A stretch of DNA of 64,000 nt, taken from contig NZ_FOGO01000001.1 of NCBI RefSeq assembly GCF_900111245.1, positions 310,001-374,000 on the forward strand. The letters are read 5' to 3'. The stretch is from Streptomyces qinglanensis (lineage in GTDB: Bacteria; Actinomycetota; Actinomycetes; Streptomycetales; Streptomycetaceae). The translations under genes were made by a program, and so were the position numbers. Positions 12,852 to 22,200 of this stretch are shown one piece after another. The notes under the pieces were generated by a model. The model was not told the origin of the DNA, ran no database searches, and saw only the letters and a program-made list of their open reading frames with translations. Position 1 is the first letter of the stretch. Each line of letters starts with the position of its first letter.

Positions 12852-14176
12852 CAGCGTCCTCCGTACGGGGGTGTGGGCGCGAAGCGGACGGGCAGCACCG
12901 TCATGCCGCGCAGGAAGGGCGAGGGGCGGCGGGCCAGGGTGCGGGGCGCGACCGCCAGGTCGAGGTCGGGCAGCCGGTCGAGCAGCACCTCGATGCCGGT
13001 CCGCGCGACGATCTCGGCGATCTCCTGCGCCGGGAAGGGGCACTGGTACTCGCCGTGGCTGAAGGCGAAGTGGGCGAAGTTGCTGTCGCGCGGACGGTCC
13101 GCGCCGTGCGGCGCGTGTGCCGCCGGGTCGCGGTTGGCGCCGGCGAGTCCCAGCAGCAGCAGGTCGCCGCGGGCGATCGTGCGGCCCGCGAGCCGGGTGT
13201 CGCGCGCGGCCCAGCGGCCGGCCAGGATCTGGGTGGGGGTGTCCTCCCACAGCACTTCGTTCATGGCCTCGGGGACGGTGTGGCGCCCTCCGGAGAGCGA
13301 GGCGGCGAAGCGGTCGTCGGTGAGCATGAGGCGCACCGAGTTGCCGATCCAGTCGGCGGTGGGCAGGAACCCGGCGGAGGTGAGGGCCATGAGGTCGAGG
13401 ACGTACGCCTCGTCGGTGAACTCCTCGGGGTGGGCCAGCATGGCGGAGAGTACGTCGGCTCCGGGCGCCGCGTGCCTGCGGGCGACGAGCCGCCGCATGA
13501 GGGAGAGCGCGTGTTCGAACCCGGCGAGCGCGTCGGGGCCGCCGTCGGCCATGTCGGTGAGGGAGCGGATCAGTTCCGGGCCGTCGGAGTCGGGGAAGCC
13601 CAGGACGCGGGCCAGGGTGAGGAGGGGCAGCGGTTTGGCGTAGGCGGAGACGATCTCGGACTCGCCCGCGCCGCAGAAGCTGTCGATGAGCCGGTCGGCG
13701 ATCTCCTCGGTGGTGCGGCGGAGTTCGACGTGGTTCACGCCCTCCAGCGCGTGCTGGATCATGGCCAGGTGGCGGCGGTGTTCCTCGCCGACGGTGAAGT
13801 AGACGGAGGGCTGCGGGGTGCCGATCATCGGGCGCAGCGGCCAGTCCTCGGGGAGGTTCTCCCACTGGTTCCACAGGCCCTGGTCCCGGGGGAAGAGCAC
13901 CGGGTCGCGGGTGACCTGGTGGAGTTCGCGGTAGCCGATGACGAGCCAGGCGGGTACGTCGCCGGGGAGGGTGACGGGGACGACGGGCCCGTGGTCGCGG
14001 CGCATGTCCCGGTAGACGGCCTCCAGGTCGGTGTGGAAGCGGGGTCCCATGAGCGGTACGGCGCCGGGTGCGGTCCGGGCGCCCGCCGCGGCGGGGCAGC
14101 CGCGGGGCTCCGCTGGAGGGGCGCCGGAGGCCGGTGGGCCGTGCGCGGGATCGTAGGGCTGGGGCTGACTGGCCAA
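12851..14176 (-). CDS. Atypical cytochrome P450 (CYP157-like, no ExxR)
   Basis: The 441-aa protein has a P450 layout, but the K-helix motif reads E-V-L-W (residues 307-310) where nearly all P450s have E-x-x-R. The heme loop is F-S-H-G-E-Y-Q-C-P-F with Cys379 kept and the usual following Gly replaced by Phe. The I-helix reads A-G-F-L-P-T, without the acidic residue before Thr. Loss of the ExxR arginine is the known hallmark of the CYP157 family, found in Streptomyces conservons beside a CYP154-type gene; here too a canonical P450 follows with a one-base overlap. The N-terminal 40 residues are low complexity. It may have a non-monooxygenase or scaffold role; activity cannot be judged from sequence. 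Confidence 0.8.
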   Translation of the reverse strand: MASQPQPYDPAHGPPASGAPPAEPRGCPAAAGARTAPGAVPLMGPRFHTDLEAVYRDMRRDHGPVVPVTLPGDVPAWLVIGYRELHQVTRDPVLFPRDQGLWNQWENLPEDWPLRPMIGTPQPSVYFTVGEEHRRHLAMIQHALEGVNHVELRRTTEEIADRLIDSFCGAGESEIVSAYAKPLPLLTLARVLGFPDSDGPELIRSLTDMADGGPDALAGFEHALSLMRRLVARRHAAPGADVLSAMLAHPEEFTDEAYVLDLMALTSAGFLPTADWIGNSVRLMLTDDRFAASLSGGRHTVPEAMNEVLWEDTPTQILAGRWAARDTRLAGRTIARGDLLLLGLAGANRDPAAHAPHGADRPRDSNFAHFAFSHGEYQCPFPAQEIAEIVARTGIEVLLDRLPDLDLAVAPRTLARRPSPFLRGMTVLPVRFAPTPPYGGR

Positions 14177-14283
14177 GGTCGCAACTCCCCTGCGGACGGT
14201 GGCACTTGGTGGTCTCAGGTGTCACTTCGTGCCCAGCCTAGGCAGTTTCCCGATCAGTGGGGACCGTTCCCGTCGATCGGTGA

Positions 14284-14323
14284 CCGTTCGACGCACTGTC
14301 GATCGTGGCCGTTCGACGCACTG
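14284..14323. repeat. 15-bp direct repeat upstream of the P450 operon
   Basis: CCGTTCGACGCACTG occurs at 14284-14298 and again at 14309-14323, a 25-bp period. A partial copy, CCGTTCCCGTCGATC, starts about 20 bases earlier. It lies 107-147 bases before the P450 start and could be a regulator site. Confidence 0.5.
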
Positions 14324-14437
14324 ATGCGTTCCGACACAGGTACGCCCCGACGCGCGGTGCGCCGGGGCGGCAGGGGCGGCGCCGGGGCGGGGCCCCGCTC
14401 GCTCCTGGGGCGCCGCGCTCCGCCGCGCCCCGCGAGG

Positions 14438-15169
14438 TCAGCCGACCGCGACGCCGAACAGGGCGCCCAGGCCGTAGGTGACGGCCGCGGCGGCGGCGCC
14501 GAGGGTGAGCTGGCGCAGGCCGCTGAACCACCAGCTCCGGGCGGTGACCCGGGAGACGACCGCACCGCAGACGAACAGCCCCAGCAGGGCGCACAGCACC
14601 GCGGGCCACAGCGTGGTGATCCCGAAGAGGTAGGGCAGCACCGGAAGCACGGCGCCCACCGCGAAGGAGAAGAAGGAGGAGACGGCGGCGACGGTCGGGG
14701 AGGGCAGGTCACCGGGGTCGACGCCCAGCTCCTCCCGGGCGTGGATCTCCAGCGCCTGCTCCGGGTCGCGGTGCAGTTGCTCGGCGACCTTCCCGGCCAG
14801 CTCGGGGTCGACTCCGCGGGACTCGTACAGCGCGGCCAGTTCCTTGATCTCCGCGCGCGGGCTGCGCCGCAGCTCGCGCCGCTCGATCTCCAGTTCGGCC
14901 TGGACGAGTTCGCGCTGCGAGGCGACGGAGGTGTATTCGCCGGCGGCCATGGAGAAGGCGCCGGCCGCCAGCCCGGCGAGGCCCGCGATGACGATGGTCT
15001 GGGAGGAGGCGGCGCTGCCCGCGACACCGGTCATCAGACCGAGGTTGGAGACCAGCCCGTCCATCGCACCGAAGACGGCGGGCCGCAGCCAGCCGCCGTT
15101 GACATCGCGGTGGGTGTGGTTGTCGCGGTGCGCGACGTGGGTCGGGTCGGTGACTCCGGCGAGGGACAT
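14438..15169 (-). CDS. VIT1/CCC1-family integral membrane protein
   Basis: This 243-aa protein resembles the VIT family of iron/manganese transporters. A short His-rich N-terminus (H-R-D-N-H-T-H) is followed by the typical first segment G-A-M-D-G-L-V-S-N-L-G-L, then a helix with A-G-A-F-S-M-A-A-G-E-Y. An acidic/amphipathic cytoplasmic domain (about 95-150) rich in Glu follows, then three more membrane segments at the C-terminus. The ATG at 15169 was chosen over a longer frame because the family begins just before the His-rich stretch. It should move Fe2+ or Mn2+ out of the cytoplasm; the substrate is not shown by the sequence. It follows the Mrp operon after a 104-base gap. Confidence 0.85.
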   Translation of the reverse strand: MSLAGVTDPTHVAHRDNHTHRDVNGGWLRPAVFGAMDGLVSNLGLMTGVAGSAASSQTIVIAGLAGLAAGAFSMAAGEYTSVASQRELVQAELEIERRELRRSPRAEIKELAALYESRGVDPELAGKVAEQLHRDPEQALEIHAREELGVDPGDLPSPTVAAVSSFFSFAVGAVLPVLPYLFGITTLWPAVLCALLGLFVCGAVVSRVTARSWWFSGLRQLTLGAAAAAVTYGLGALFGVAVG

Positions 15170-15273
15170 GGCCGGTACGGCTCCTTCACTTCGAACAGCG
15201 GACGCACGGCCGCGTCCTCCTGTTCGAAGCGTAGCCACGAAGCGCCGTCCGCTGCCAGCAAGGAAGGCCGTAC

Positions 15274-15660
15274 TTACCCCGTTGACCTGGGGTTTTCCTC
15301 CGGACCCTGGTCGGCTGCCGCGCGCAGCGCCGCCGCCAGCTCGTCGCGGACCAGGTCCTCGCGGTCCAGCCGCCCGGTCCGGTAGGCGGCGCGGCCCACC
15401 ATGTGCGCGGCCACCGGGGAGGTCAGCAGTTGGAAGAGGGCGACGAGCAGCAGGGTGCACAGGTCGATGAGGCTGCGCAGCCACAGTCCGGCACCGAGCA
15501 GGACCAGCAGCAGGCCGAAGGACTGGGGCTTGGTCGCGGCGTGCATCCGGGCCAGCACGTCCGGCAGCCGCACCATGCCGATCCCGGCCAGCAGGCAGAG
15601 CAGCCCGCCCGCCAGCATGCAGACGGCACCCGCCACGTCCGCCACGGCCGTCCAGTTCAT
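15274..15660 (-). CDS. mnhG: Na+/H+ antiporter subunit G
   Basis: The 128-aa MnhG/MrpG subunit has three membrane helices and the family motif G-x-x-R-L-P-D-V-L-A-R-M-H-A-A-T-K near residues 28-44. It is the last gene of the Mrp operon, 25 bases after mnhF. The charged C-terminal tail is cytoplasmic or loop-like. It is a structural subunit of the hetero-oligomeric monovalent cation/proton antiporter in the plasma membrane. Confidence 0.92.
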   Translation of the reverse strand: MNWTAVADVAGAVCMLAGGLLCLLAGIGMVRLPDVLARMHAATKPQSFGLLLVLLGAGLWLRSLIDLCTLLLVALFQLLTSPVAAHMVGRAAYRTGRLDREDLVRDELAAALRAAADQGPEENPRSTG

Positions 15661-15685
15661 CGGTGCTCCTCCCGGGTCCGGTCCC

Positions 15686-16147
15686 TCACGGCGTCCCCCG
15701 GTGCGGGCCGGGCTCCTCGGGACCGCCGCCGGGTGCGGAGGGCGGAGAGCCGGAGGGAGGCTCGCCGGTGCCCTCGCTCTCGTCCACGTCCTCGGTTCCG
15801 GCCTCGCCCCGCAGCGCCATGAAGCGCGCGACCCCGACCGAGCCGGTGAAGCCGAGGAAGGAGAGGACCAGCAGGACGGGCAGGTAGAAGGCGGTCCCGC
15901 GGACCGCCGACTGCAGGCCGATACCGGCCATCACGACGGCCACCAGCACATCGAGCGCGACGGCGCGGTCCAGGGTCGAGGGTCCCCGCACCAGCCGCAG
16001 GGTGACCAGCAGCCCGGCGGCCAGCAGCAGCCCGGCGATCACCGCGGCCGTGATCTCGAAGGCCGGGGCGTCGTGCGCGGCGGCGGTCAGCACCCGCGCC
16101 GGTTCCGCGGGGAGGGCCGCGGGCGTCTGCCGTACCGTCACCGCCAT
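15686..16147 (-). CDS. mnhF: Na+/H+ antiporter subunit F
   Basis: This 153-aa MnhF/MrpF has three membrane helices with the family signature R-G-P-S-T-L-D-R-A-V-A-L-D near residues 50-62. A Glu/Pro/Gly-rich tail of about 40 residues extends beyond the usual length of this subunit. The ATG at 16147 lies inside the end of mnhE (10-base overlap). Confidence 0.9.
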   Translation of the reverse strand: MAVTVRQTPAALPAEPARVLTAAAHDAPAFEITAAVIAGLLLAAGLLVTLRLVRGPSTLDRAVALDVLVAVVMAGIGLQSAVRGTAFYLPVLLVLSFLGFTGSVGVARFMALRGEAGTEDVDESEGTGEPPSGSPPSAPGGGPEEPGPHRGTP

Positions 16148-16722
16148 CGGCCGAACACCTCCTCGGCGGCCTCGGAGGCGCGGATCGCGGCGACGTCGGC
16201 GTCGGTGCCGAACGCCTCCACGACCCGGGTCTCCAGGCGGAGCGCGTCCCGCCGGGCCCGTGCCTGCTCCTCCTCGCTCTCGCCGCCGAGCACATGCAGA
16301 TAGAGGGTTCCCGAGCGGCGGTCGACCTCCAGGACGGTGCTGCCGGGTACGGCCGTGACCGCGACCGCCGTGACGGTCAGCATCAGATCGCCGGGGCAGC
16401 GCATCTTCACCGCCAGCACGGCGCAGCGCGGGCGGCCGAGCGCGAGCATGTAGCGGTTGATCCGCCAACTGGAGACGACCAGGTCCAGTACGAACCGGAC
16501 GGCGAAGCGCAGGATGCCGAGCGGATGGGCCCGGGCCTGCTTCTCCACGGGAGGCAGCGGGAAGACGAGCACCACCAGGAGCGCGACGAGCACCCCGGTC
16601 ACCACGTTGGCCGGGGTGGGGGTGCCCCACAGCAGCAGCCACAGCAGGGTGAGGCCGCACACCATGGGCCACTGGGTGGCACGCAGCCGGCTGGCTTCGC
16701 GCAGCCGTTGAGGGGCCGTCAC
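16138..16722 (-). CDS. mnhE: Na+/H+ antiporter subunit E
   Basis: This 194-aa MnhE/MrpE has two or three N-terminal membrane helices (W-L-L-L-W-G-T-P-T-P region and the following hydrophobic stretch). A soluble C-terminal domain with P-G-S-T-V-L-E-V-D and L-Y-L-H-V-L is typical of the family. The GTG start at 16722 gives a four-base GTGA overlap with mnhD, favouring translational coupling. A longer upstream reading frame is only the mnhD antiframe. Confidence 0.9.
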   Translation of the reverse strand: MTAPQRLREASRLRATQWPMVCGLTLLWLLLWGTPTPANVVTGVLVALLVVLVFPLPPVEKQARAHPLGILRFAVRFVLDLVVSSWRINRYMLALGRPRCAVLAVKMRCPGDLMLTVTAVAVTAVPGSTVLEVDRRSGTLYLHVLGGESEEEQARARRDALRLETRVVEAFGTDADVAAIRASEAAEEVFGRWR

Positions 16723-18470
16723 TTCTGCATCACCGCCTCGACGTAGGGGCTGCGGGCGAGCATCTCGTCCGCCGCGCGGCCGGTCAGTCCGAACAGGGGG
16801 CCCGCGAGCACGGTGAAGGCGAGCCCGAACAGGACGAGGGCCGCGGTGGCTCCGGCCATGCTGGCGGGGAGCGAACTGGTGGTGGTGATCTCCTGGCCGC
16901 CGAAGGTGGTGGTCACCCGGCGCCGCATCAGCACCGAGAGGCCGCCGGTCGGCCACCCTCCGGCGGCCGCGGGGTGCCGCCCCGGCGGTCCGGCGCCGGG
17001 GCCCGTGCTCCCGGTCGGCGCCCCGGACCCGGCGGCGTCCCCGGCGCCCTCTTCGGGGGTGTCCTCCTCCCGGGACTCCAGCACGGTGCCGGCCGCGCAC
17101 ATCTCCGGTGTCGCGGCGCGCCAGAAGGCGACGTTCCACGCCTTGGTCAGCGCGTACAGGGTGAGGAGGCTGGTGACCGTTCCGCCCGCCACCAGCAGGT
17201 AGGCGAGCGCCCCGCCGTCGTCCACTCCGGCCCGCAGCAGCCCGAGCTTGCCGAGGAAGCCGGAGAGCGGCGGGATCCCGGCGAGGTTCATCGCGGGGAC
17301 GAAGAACAGCACGGCCAGCAGCGGGGAGAGGCGGGCGAGGCCGCCGAGGCTCTGCAGGTCCGTCGTGCCGGTGCGGCGCTCGATCAGTCCGGCGACGAGG
17401 AAGAGGGTGGTCTGGACGGTGATGTGGTGCGCGACGTAGAACACCGCGCCGGAGATCCCGGCGGGGCTGCCCAGTCCGATCCCGAAGACCATGTACCCCA
17501 TGTGGCTGACCAGGGTGAAGGAGAGCAGCCGTTTGAGGTCGGTCTGCGCGACCGCGCCCAGGATGCCGACGAGCAGCGAGAGCAGGGCCAGGACCATCAG
17601 GACGTCGCCGATGCCGTCGCCGGGGAAGAGCAGTGTCTGGGTGCGCAGTATGGCGTAGATGCCGACCTTGGTGAGCAGTCCCGCGAACACGGCGGTGACC
17701 GGCGCCGGTGCGGTGGGGTAGGAGTCGGGCAGCCAGGCGGCCAGCGGGAAGACGGCCGCCTTGATGGCGAACACGCCCAGCAGCGCGATCTGCAGGACCA
17801 TGGCCACGCTGTCGGGCAGGGCGTCCAGCCGGGAGGGCAGTTGGGCCATGGTGACGGTGCCCGCCGCCGCGTACACCATGGCGACGGCGGCCAGGAACAG
17901 CATGGAGGACAGCAGCGAGACGATCGCGTACGTGGCGCCGGCGCGGATGCGCGCCAGGGTGCCGCCGATCGTCATCAGCACATAGCTGGCCGTCAGCATC
18001 AACTCGAAGCCGACGTAGAGGTTGAACAGGTCCCCGGCCAGGAAGGTGTCCGAGACCCCGGCCACCAGCACCAGGTAGGAGGGGTGGAAGACGGACAGCG
18101 GGGTCGCCTCGTCGTTGTCGGCCAGGCCCTGGCCCACGGAGTAGACCAGGACGGCCAGCGTCACCGACGAGGAGATCACCAGCATCAGCGCCGCGAGCCG
18201 GTCGGCGACCAGCACGATCCCGACCGGCGGCGCCCAGCCGCCCGCGAACATCACCTGCGGACCGTGCCGGTCGGCGGCCACCAGCAGCAGCAGGGAGACG
18301 ACGAGGACGGCGAGCAGCACGGCGGCGCTGATGAACCGCTGCACCCGCTCCAGCCGCGCTCCGATGGCCAGTTTCAGTCCGGCCGCGCACAGCGGGAGGA
18401 TCACCGGCAGCGGCACCAGGAGTCCGGCGGCGGCCGCCCCGCCGACCGGTCCGGCTCCCCCGCTCACCAT
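16719..18470 (-). CDS. mnhD: Na+/H+ antiporter subunit D
   Basis: This 583-aa proton-pumping-type subunit is homologous to complex I NuoM/N. It has about 14 membrane helices; the conserved Glu lies in L-Y-V-G-F-E-L-M, and conserved lysines in K-A-A-V-F-P-L and D-L-K-R-L-L-S-F. Between the last two helices sits a roughly 70-residue Glu/Gly/Pro-rich loop (about 460-530), longer than usual. The ATG at 18470 was chosen because the frame upstream is Arg/Pro-rich repeat sequence. Confidence 0.93.
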   Translation of the reverse strand: MVSGGAGPVGGAAAAGLLVPLPVILPLCAAGLKLAIGARLERVQRFISAAVLLAVLVVSLLLLVAADRHGPQVMFAGGWAPPVGIVLVADRLAALMLVISSSVTLAVLVYSVGQGLADNDEATPLSVFHPSYLVLVAGVSDTFLAGDLFNLYVGFELMLTASYVLMTIGGTLARIRAGATYAIVSLLSSMLFLAAVAMVYAAAGTVTMAQLPSRLDALPDSVAMVLQIALLGVFAIKAAVFPLAAWLPDSYPTAPAPVTAVFAGLLTKVGIYAILRTQTLLFPGDGIGDVLMVLALLSLLVGILGAVAQTDLKRLLSFTLVSHMGYMVFGIGLGSPAGISGAVFYVAHHITVQTTLFLVAGLIERRTGTTDLQSLGGLARLSPLLAVLFFVPAMNLAGIPPLSGFLGKLGLLRAGVDDGGALAYLLVAGGTVTSLLTLYALTKAWNVAFWRAATPEMCAAGTVLESREEDTPEEGAGDAAGSGAPTGSTGPGAGPPGRHPAAAGGWPTGGLSVLMRRRVTTTFGGQEITTTSSLPASMAGATAALVLFGLAFTVLAGPLFGLTGRAADEMLARSPYVEAVMQK

Positions 18471-18657
18471 GCGCCCGCGCCTGCGGTGCGGCCCCGGATG
18501 CATGCGGGCCCCGGGGCGGGTGCGGGGCACGGACCGGCTGCGCGGCACGCCGCGGGTGCGGGGCACGGGCAGGCGCGGCACGCCGCGGGTGCGCGGTACG
18601 GACCGGATGCGGGCCCCGGGCCAGGGGCGGGCCGCCGTCCCGCTGTGTGCGGGCCGG
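18471..18657. repeat. GC-rich direct repeats between mnhC and mnhD
   Basis: This is the only real gap inside the antiporter operon. GCGGCACGCCGCGGGTGCG occurs twice (near 18541 and 18575), and TACGGACCG/CACGGACCG and GCGGGCCCCGG also repeat. No gene is visible. Confidence 0.6.
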
Positions 18658-19293
18658 TCACCGGTCGGCTCCCAGGATGGTCTGCCACGGGTCGTCCTCC
18701 CCTACGATCTCGTCCGCCGTCTCCTCCGCACGGGCCTGCCGGACGCGGAAGGCGCGCGCGTCGGCGCGGGCGCGCCGGCGCAGTTGCCGGTAGCGGTCGC
18801 GGGCGGTGCCCAGCCGCTCGTAGGCGCTGCGCTCCCGTGCCTCGCGCTCCTCCTCGCTGCGGGCCAGCGCCCGGTACTCCAGGCGCCGCTTGTGGTAGGC
18901 GGCGCGCAGCCGTTCGCGTTCCTCCGCGTAGGTGGCGCGGCGCACGATGCGGATGTCCTCGGTGTCGTCGGGTACGTCGTCGTTGCCGGAGTGCTGCCAG
19001 GCGCGGTAGGCCATCGTCGCCAGGAACGCGGTCAGCGCGAGCGTGATGACGATGGCGGTCAGGATGAACGCCTGGGGCAGCGGGTCGGACATCGTCCGCG
19101 GCGAGGTGCCCGGGTAGAGCAGCGCGGCGTCGCCGTCCGGTCCGGAGGTGGCCAGCACGAGCAGGTTGATGCCGTTGCCGATGAGGACCGCGCCCAGCAC
19201 GATGCGGGTCAGCGGCCGGGCCAGCAGCAGCGCCGTGCCGCAGGCGAACAGCACGCCGCCGCAGCCCACCAGGGCGATCGACCCGGTCGTCAT
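18658..19293 (-). CDS. mnhC: Na+/H+ antiporter subunit C
   Basis: This 211-aa NuoK-like subunit has three membrane helices in the first 110 residues with the family motif G-x-x-L-I-G-N-G-I-N-L-L-V-L and D-P-L-P-Q-A-F-I-L-T-A-I-V-I. A long, highly charged Arg/Glu-rich tail of about 100 residues follows and is predicted to be coiled coil. Typical MnhC proteins stop near 115-125 residues, so the tail is an extension seen in actinobacteria. Its start overlaps the mnhAB stop by four bases (ATGA). Confidence 0.92.
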   Translation of the reverse strand: MTTGSIALVGCGGVLFACGTALLLARPLTRIVLGAVLIGNGINLLVLATSGPDGDAALLYPGTSPRTMSDPLPQAFILTAIVITLALTAFLATMAYRAWQHSGNDDVPDDTEDIRIVRRATYAEERERLRAAYHKRRLEYRALARSEEEREARERSAYERLGTARDRYRQLRRRARADARAFRVRQARAEETADEIVGEDDPWQTILGADR

Positions 19294-22200
19294 CGGCGGC
19301 CCTCCCCGCCACCGGCCGGGCCGGTTCCCCGCTCGCGCTCCAGGCGGCGGTCGATCTCCGAGCCCAGGCTGCGCAGCACGTCCAGGACGACACCGAGGAC
19401 CAGCACGTAGACCCCGGTGTCGAAGAGCACCGGGCTGGCCGCGTGGAAGGGTCCGACCAGCCAGAAGTCGCCGGTCACCTTGCCGGAGGCCAGCACACTG
19501 CCGCCCAGCCACAGGCCGGCCAGGCCGGTGCCGGTGATGATCAGCAGGCCGAGGCCGAGCAGGAAGCCCGCGTCCACGGGTGCGGCGGCGGCCAGCTCCA
19601 GGCGGCCCCCGGCCAGGTAGCGCACGGCCAGCGCGAGACCGGCCACCAGCCCTGCGGTGAAGCCGCCGCCGGGCTGGTTCTCGGCGGAGAAGAGCAGGTA
19701 GAGGGAGAGCACCACGATGGGGTGGAAGACCAGCCGGGCCATCACCTCGAACATCACCGAGCGGCCCTCGGGCGCGAGCGTGGAGCTGGCCGCCAGCCAG
19801 GTGCGGCGGGGTGCGACGGGTGAGCCGCGGTGCGGCCGGGCACCGGGGCGGGCCGGCAGCTTCCAGGCGTCCCGGCGCCCGGCGCGCGCTCCGGACTCCC
19901 CGCTGGTGCCGGGCGCCTCCGCGGAGCGGTCCAGGGCGATGCTCGCGGAGCCGGGGACGGCCCCGGTGGGCGCTCCGGGTCCGGCGACGGGCGCGGTCGG
20001 CGGCGGGCCGCCGGTCTCCTCGGTGCCCGGTACGGGCTGCGCGACGGGCACCCGGACGCGGCGGCGCAGATAGACGAGGCTGGTGACGCCGACGGCGGCG
20101 GCGGCGAGTACGGCCGACTCGCCCATGGTGTCCCAGGCGCGCAGGTCCACCAGGGTGGTGGCCACCACGTTGCGGACGCCTTCGTGGGCCGTCGCCGAGA
20201 ACAGTCCGGGTCCGGAGGGCGGGCCGGTGCGTGCCGCGAGGCACAGGTGCAGGAGCGCGGCGAGCAGTCCTCCGGCGGCGACGGAGAGGACGAGCTGCAC
20301 GCCCCGGCGGGTGCGCCACTTGCGGCTCCCGTCGGGGAAGCGGGCGGGCAGTCTGCGCAGGACGAGGACGAAGACGGTCAGCGAGACCGTCTCGACGGCG
20401 AACTGGGTCAGCGCCAGGTCGGGTGCGCCGTGCAGCACGTAGAGGAGTCCGGCGCCGTAGCCGGTGACCCCGGCCAGGACGGCGGCCTTCATCCGCTGCC
20501 GCGCCAGGACGCACAGCACCGCGACCCCGGCGACGCCGACCGCGACGACGAGCTGTGGGACCGAGTCGTACCACTGCAGCGCGCCCGGGTCGGGCCAGGG
20601 GGCGCCCGCGATCAGCCGCGCGGTCTGGAAGCCGAACAGGACGACCAGTGCGGTGCCGAGGTAGACGGGCAGCGAGCCGCGCTGCACGGCCCCGGTGACC
20701 TGGAGCGAGAGCCGCTCCAGCGCCCACAGCGAACGGGCGAACACCTGGTCGCCGTCGACCTGCGAGAGCCGTCCGCCGAGTGCGGCCAGCGGCCGGCCGG
20801 CCAGGAAGAGCGCCGCGCCCAGCACCCAGGAGACCGCCGAGAGGCCCAGTGGAGGGCCCCAGCCGTGCCAGAGGGCGAGGTGGTAGGGGGCGGCACCGCT
20901 GGGGAAGGCGTCGGCGTACCGGGCCAGCAGCGGGTCGAGCCACTGGGAGCCGGGGCCGAGCAGGAGCCCGGCCAGCGCGCACAGCAGGGGCGGGCCCAGC
21001 AGCAGCGGCGCCACGCGGGCGCCCGGGGCCACGGTCACCGGCGCCAGCGGCGGGGCGCCGCCCTTGCGTGCGAAGGCGCCCCACAGGAAGCGCAGCGTGT
21101 AGGCGGTGGTGAGCGCGGAGCCCAGGATGACGGCCGTCAGGGCCCATGCCTCGCCGGGTCCGGCCGCCAGCAGTGCCGAGACGGCCGCTTCCTTGCCGAC
21201 GAACCCGAGCAGCGGTGGCAGCCCCGCCATCGAGAGCCCGGCGAGTACCGCGACGGCGGCCAGCGCGGGCAGCGACCGGCCGACCCCGGAGAGCCGGGTG
21301 AGGTCGCGAGTGCCGGTGAGGTGGTCGATGGCGCCGACGGTGAGGAACAGCGGTGCCTTGAACAGGGCGTGCGCGAGGATCACATCGGCGCCGGCCAGCG
21401 CCGCGTCCCGGGTGCCGTCGCCGACGAGCACGGTGAGGAAGCCGAGCTGGCTGACGGTGCCGAAGGCCAGCAGCAGCTTCAGGTCCGTCTCCCGCAGCGC
21501 CCGCCAGCCGCCCAGCAGCATGGTCGCGCTGCCGAGCACGAGCACCATGGGCCGCCAGGGCGGCACGTCGGCGAAGCCGGGGGCGAGCCGCGCGATCAGA
21601 TAGACCCCGGCCTTGACCATGGCGGCGGCGTGCAGATACGCGGAGACCGGGGTGGCCGCGGCCATCGCCCCGGGCAGCCAGAAGCTGAACGGCCACACGG
21701 CGGACTTGGACAGCGCCCCCACCAGCACCAGCACCAGGCCGCCCGCGACCAGTGCCCCTCCTCCGGGCGGGTCGGCGAGCATGCGGGAGATCCGGTAGGT
21801 GTGCGCGGCGTGCCCCAGCATCAGGAAGCCGACCAGCATCACCAGCCCGCCCAGCGTGGTGACCAGCAGTGCCTGGAGGGCGGCGCGCCGGTTGGTGCGG
21901 TACTGGGAGCTGTGTCCGATGAGCAGGAAGGAGAAGACCGTGGTGAGTTCCCACAGCACGTACAGCACGATCAGGTCGTCGGCCAGCACCAGGCCGAGCA
22001 TGGCCCCGGCGAAGGCGGTCAGCGCTCCGGCGAAGGCGCCGAGCTGCGGGGTGCCGGGGGCGAAGTAGGCCGCGCAGTAGAGCATCACCAGGGCGCCGAT
22101 GCCCCCGGCGATCAGGACCATCACCAGGGCGAGGGCGTCACATCGCAGTGCGAGGTCGACCCCGAGCGCCGGGATCCACGGGGTGTGCTCGCTGAGCGCG

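Noticed and set aside
11406..14225. Single 939-codon frame spanning both P450 genes
   Set aside because: Only the part from 12851 downward matches a P450 in this frame. The upstream part is out of frame with the second P450, and the TGATG junction gives two separate genes.
16138..18390. 750-codon frame covering mnhE and the antiframe of mnhD
   Set aside because: Only the last 194 codons look like MnhE. The rest is an Arg/Gly/Pro-rich shadow of mnhD in another frame.
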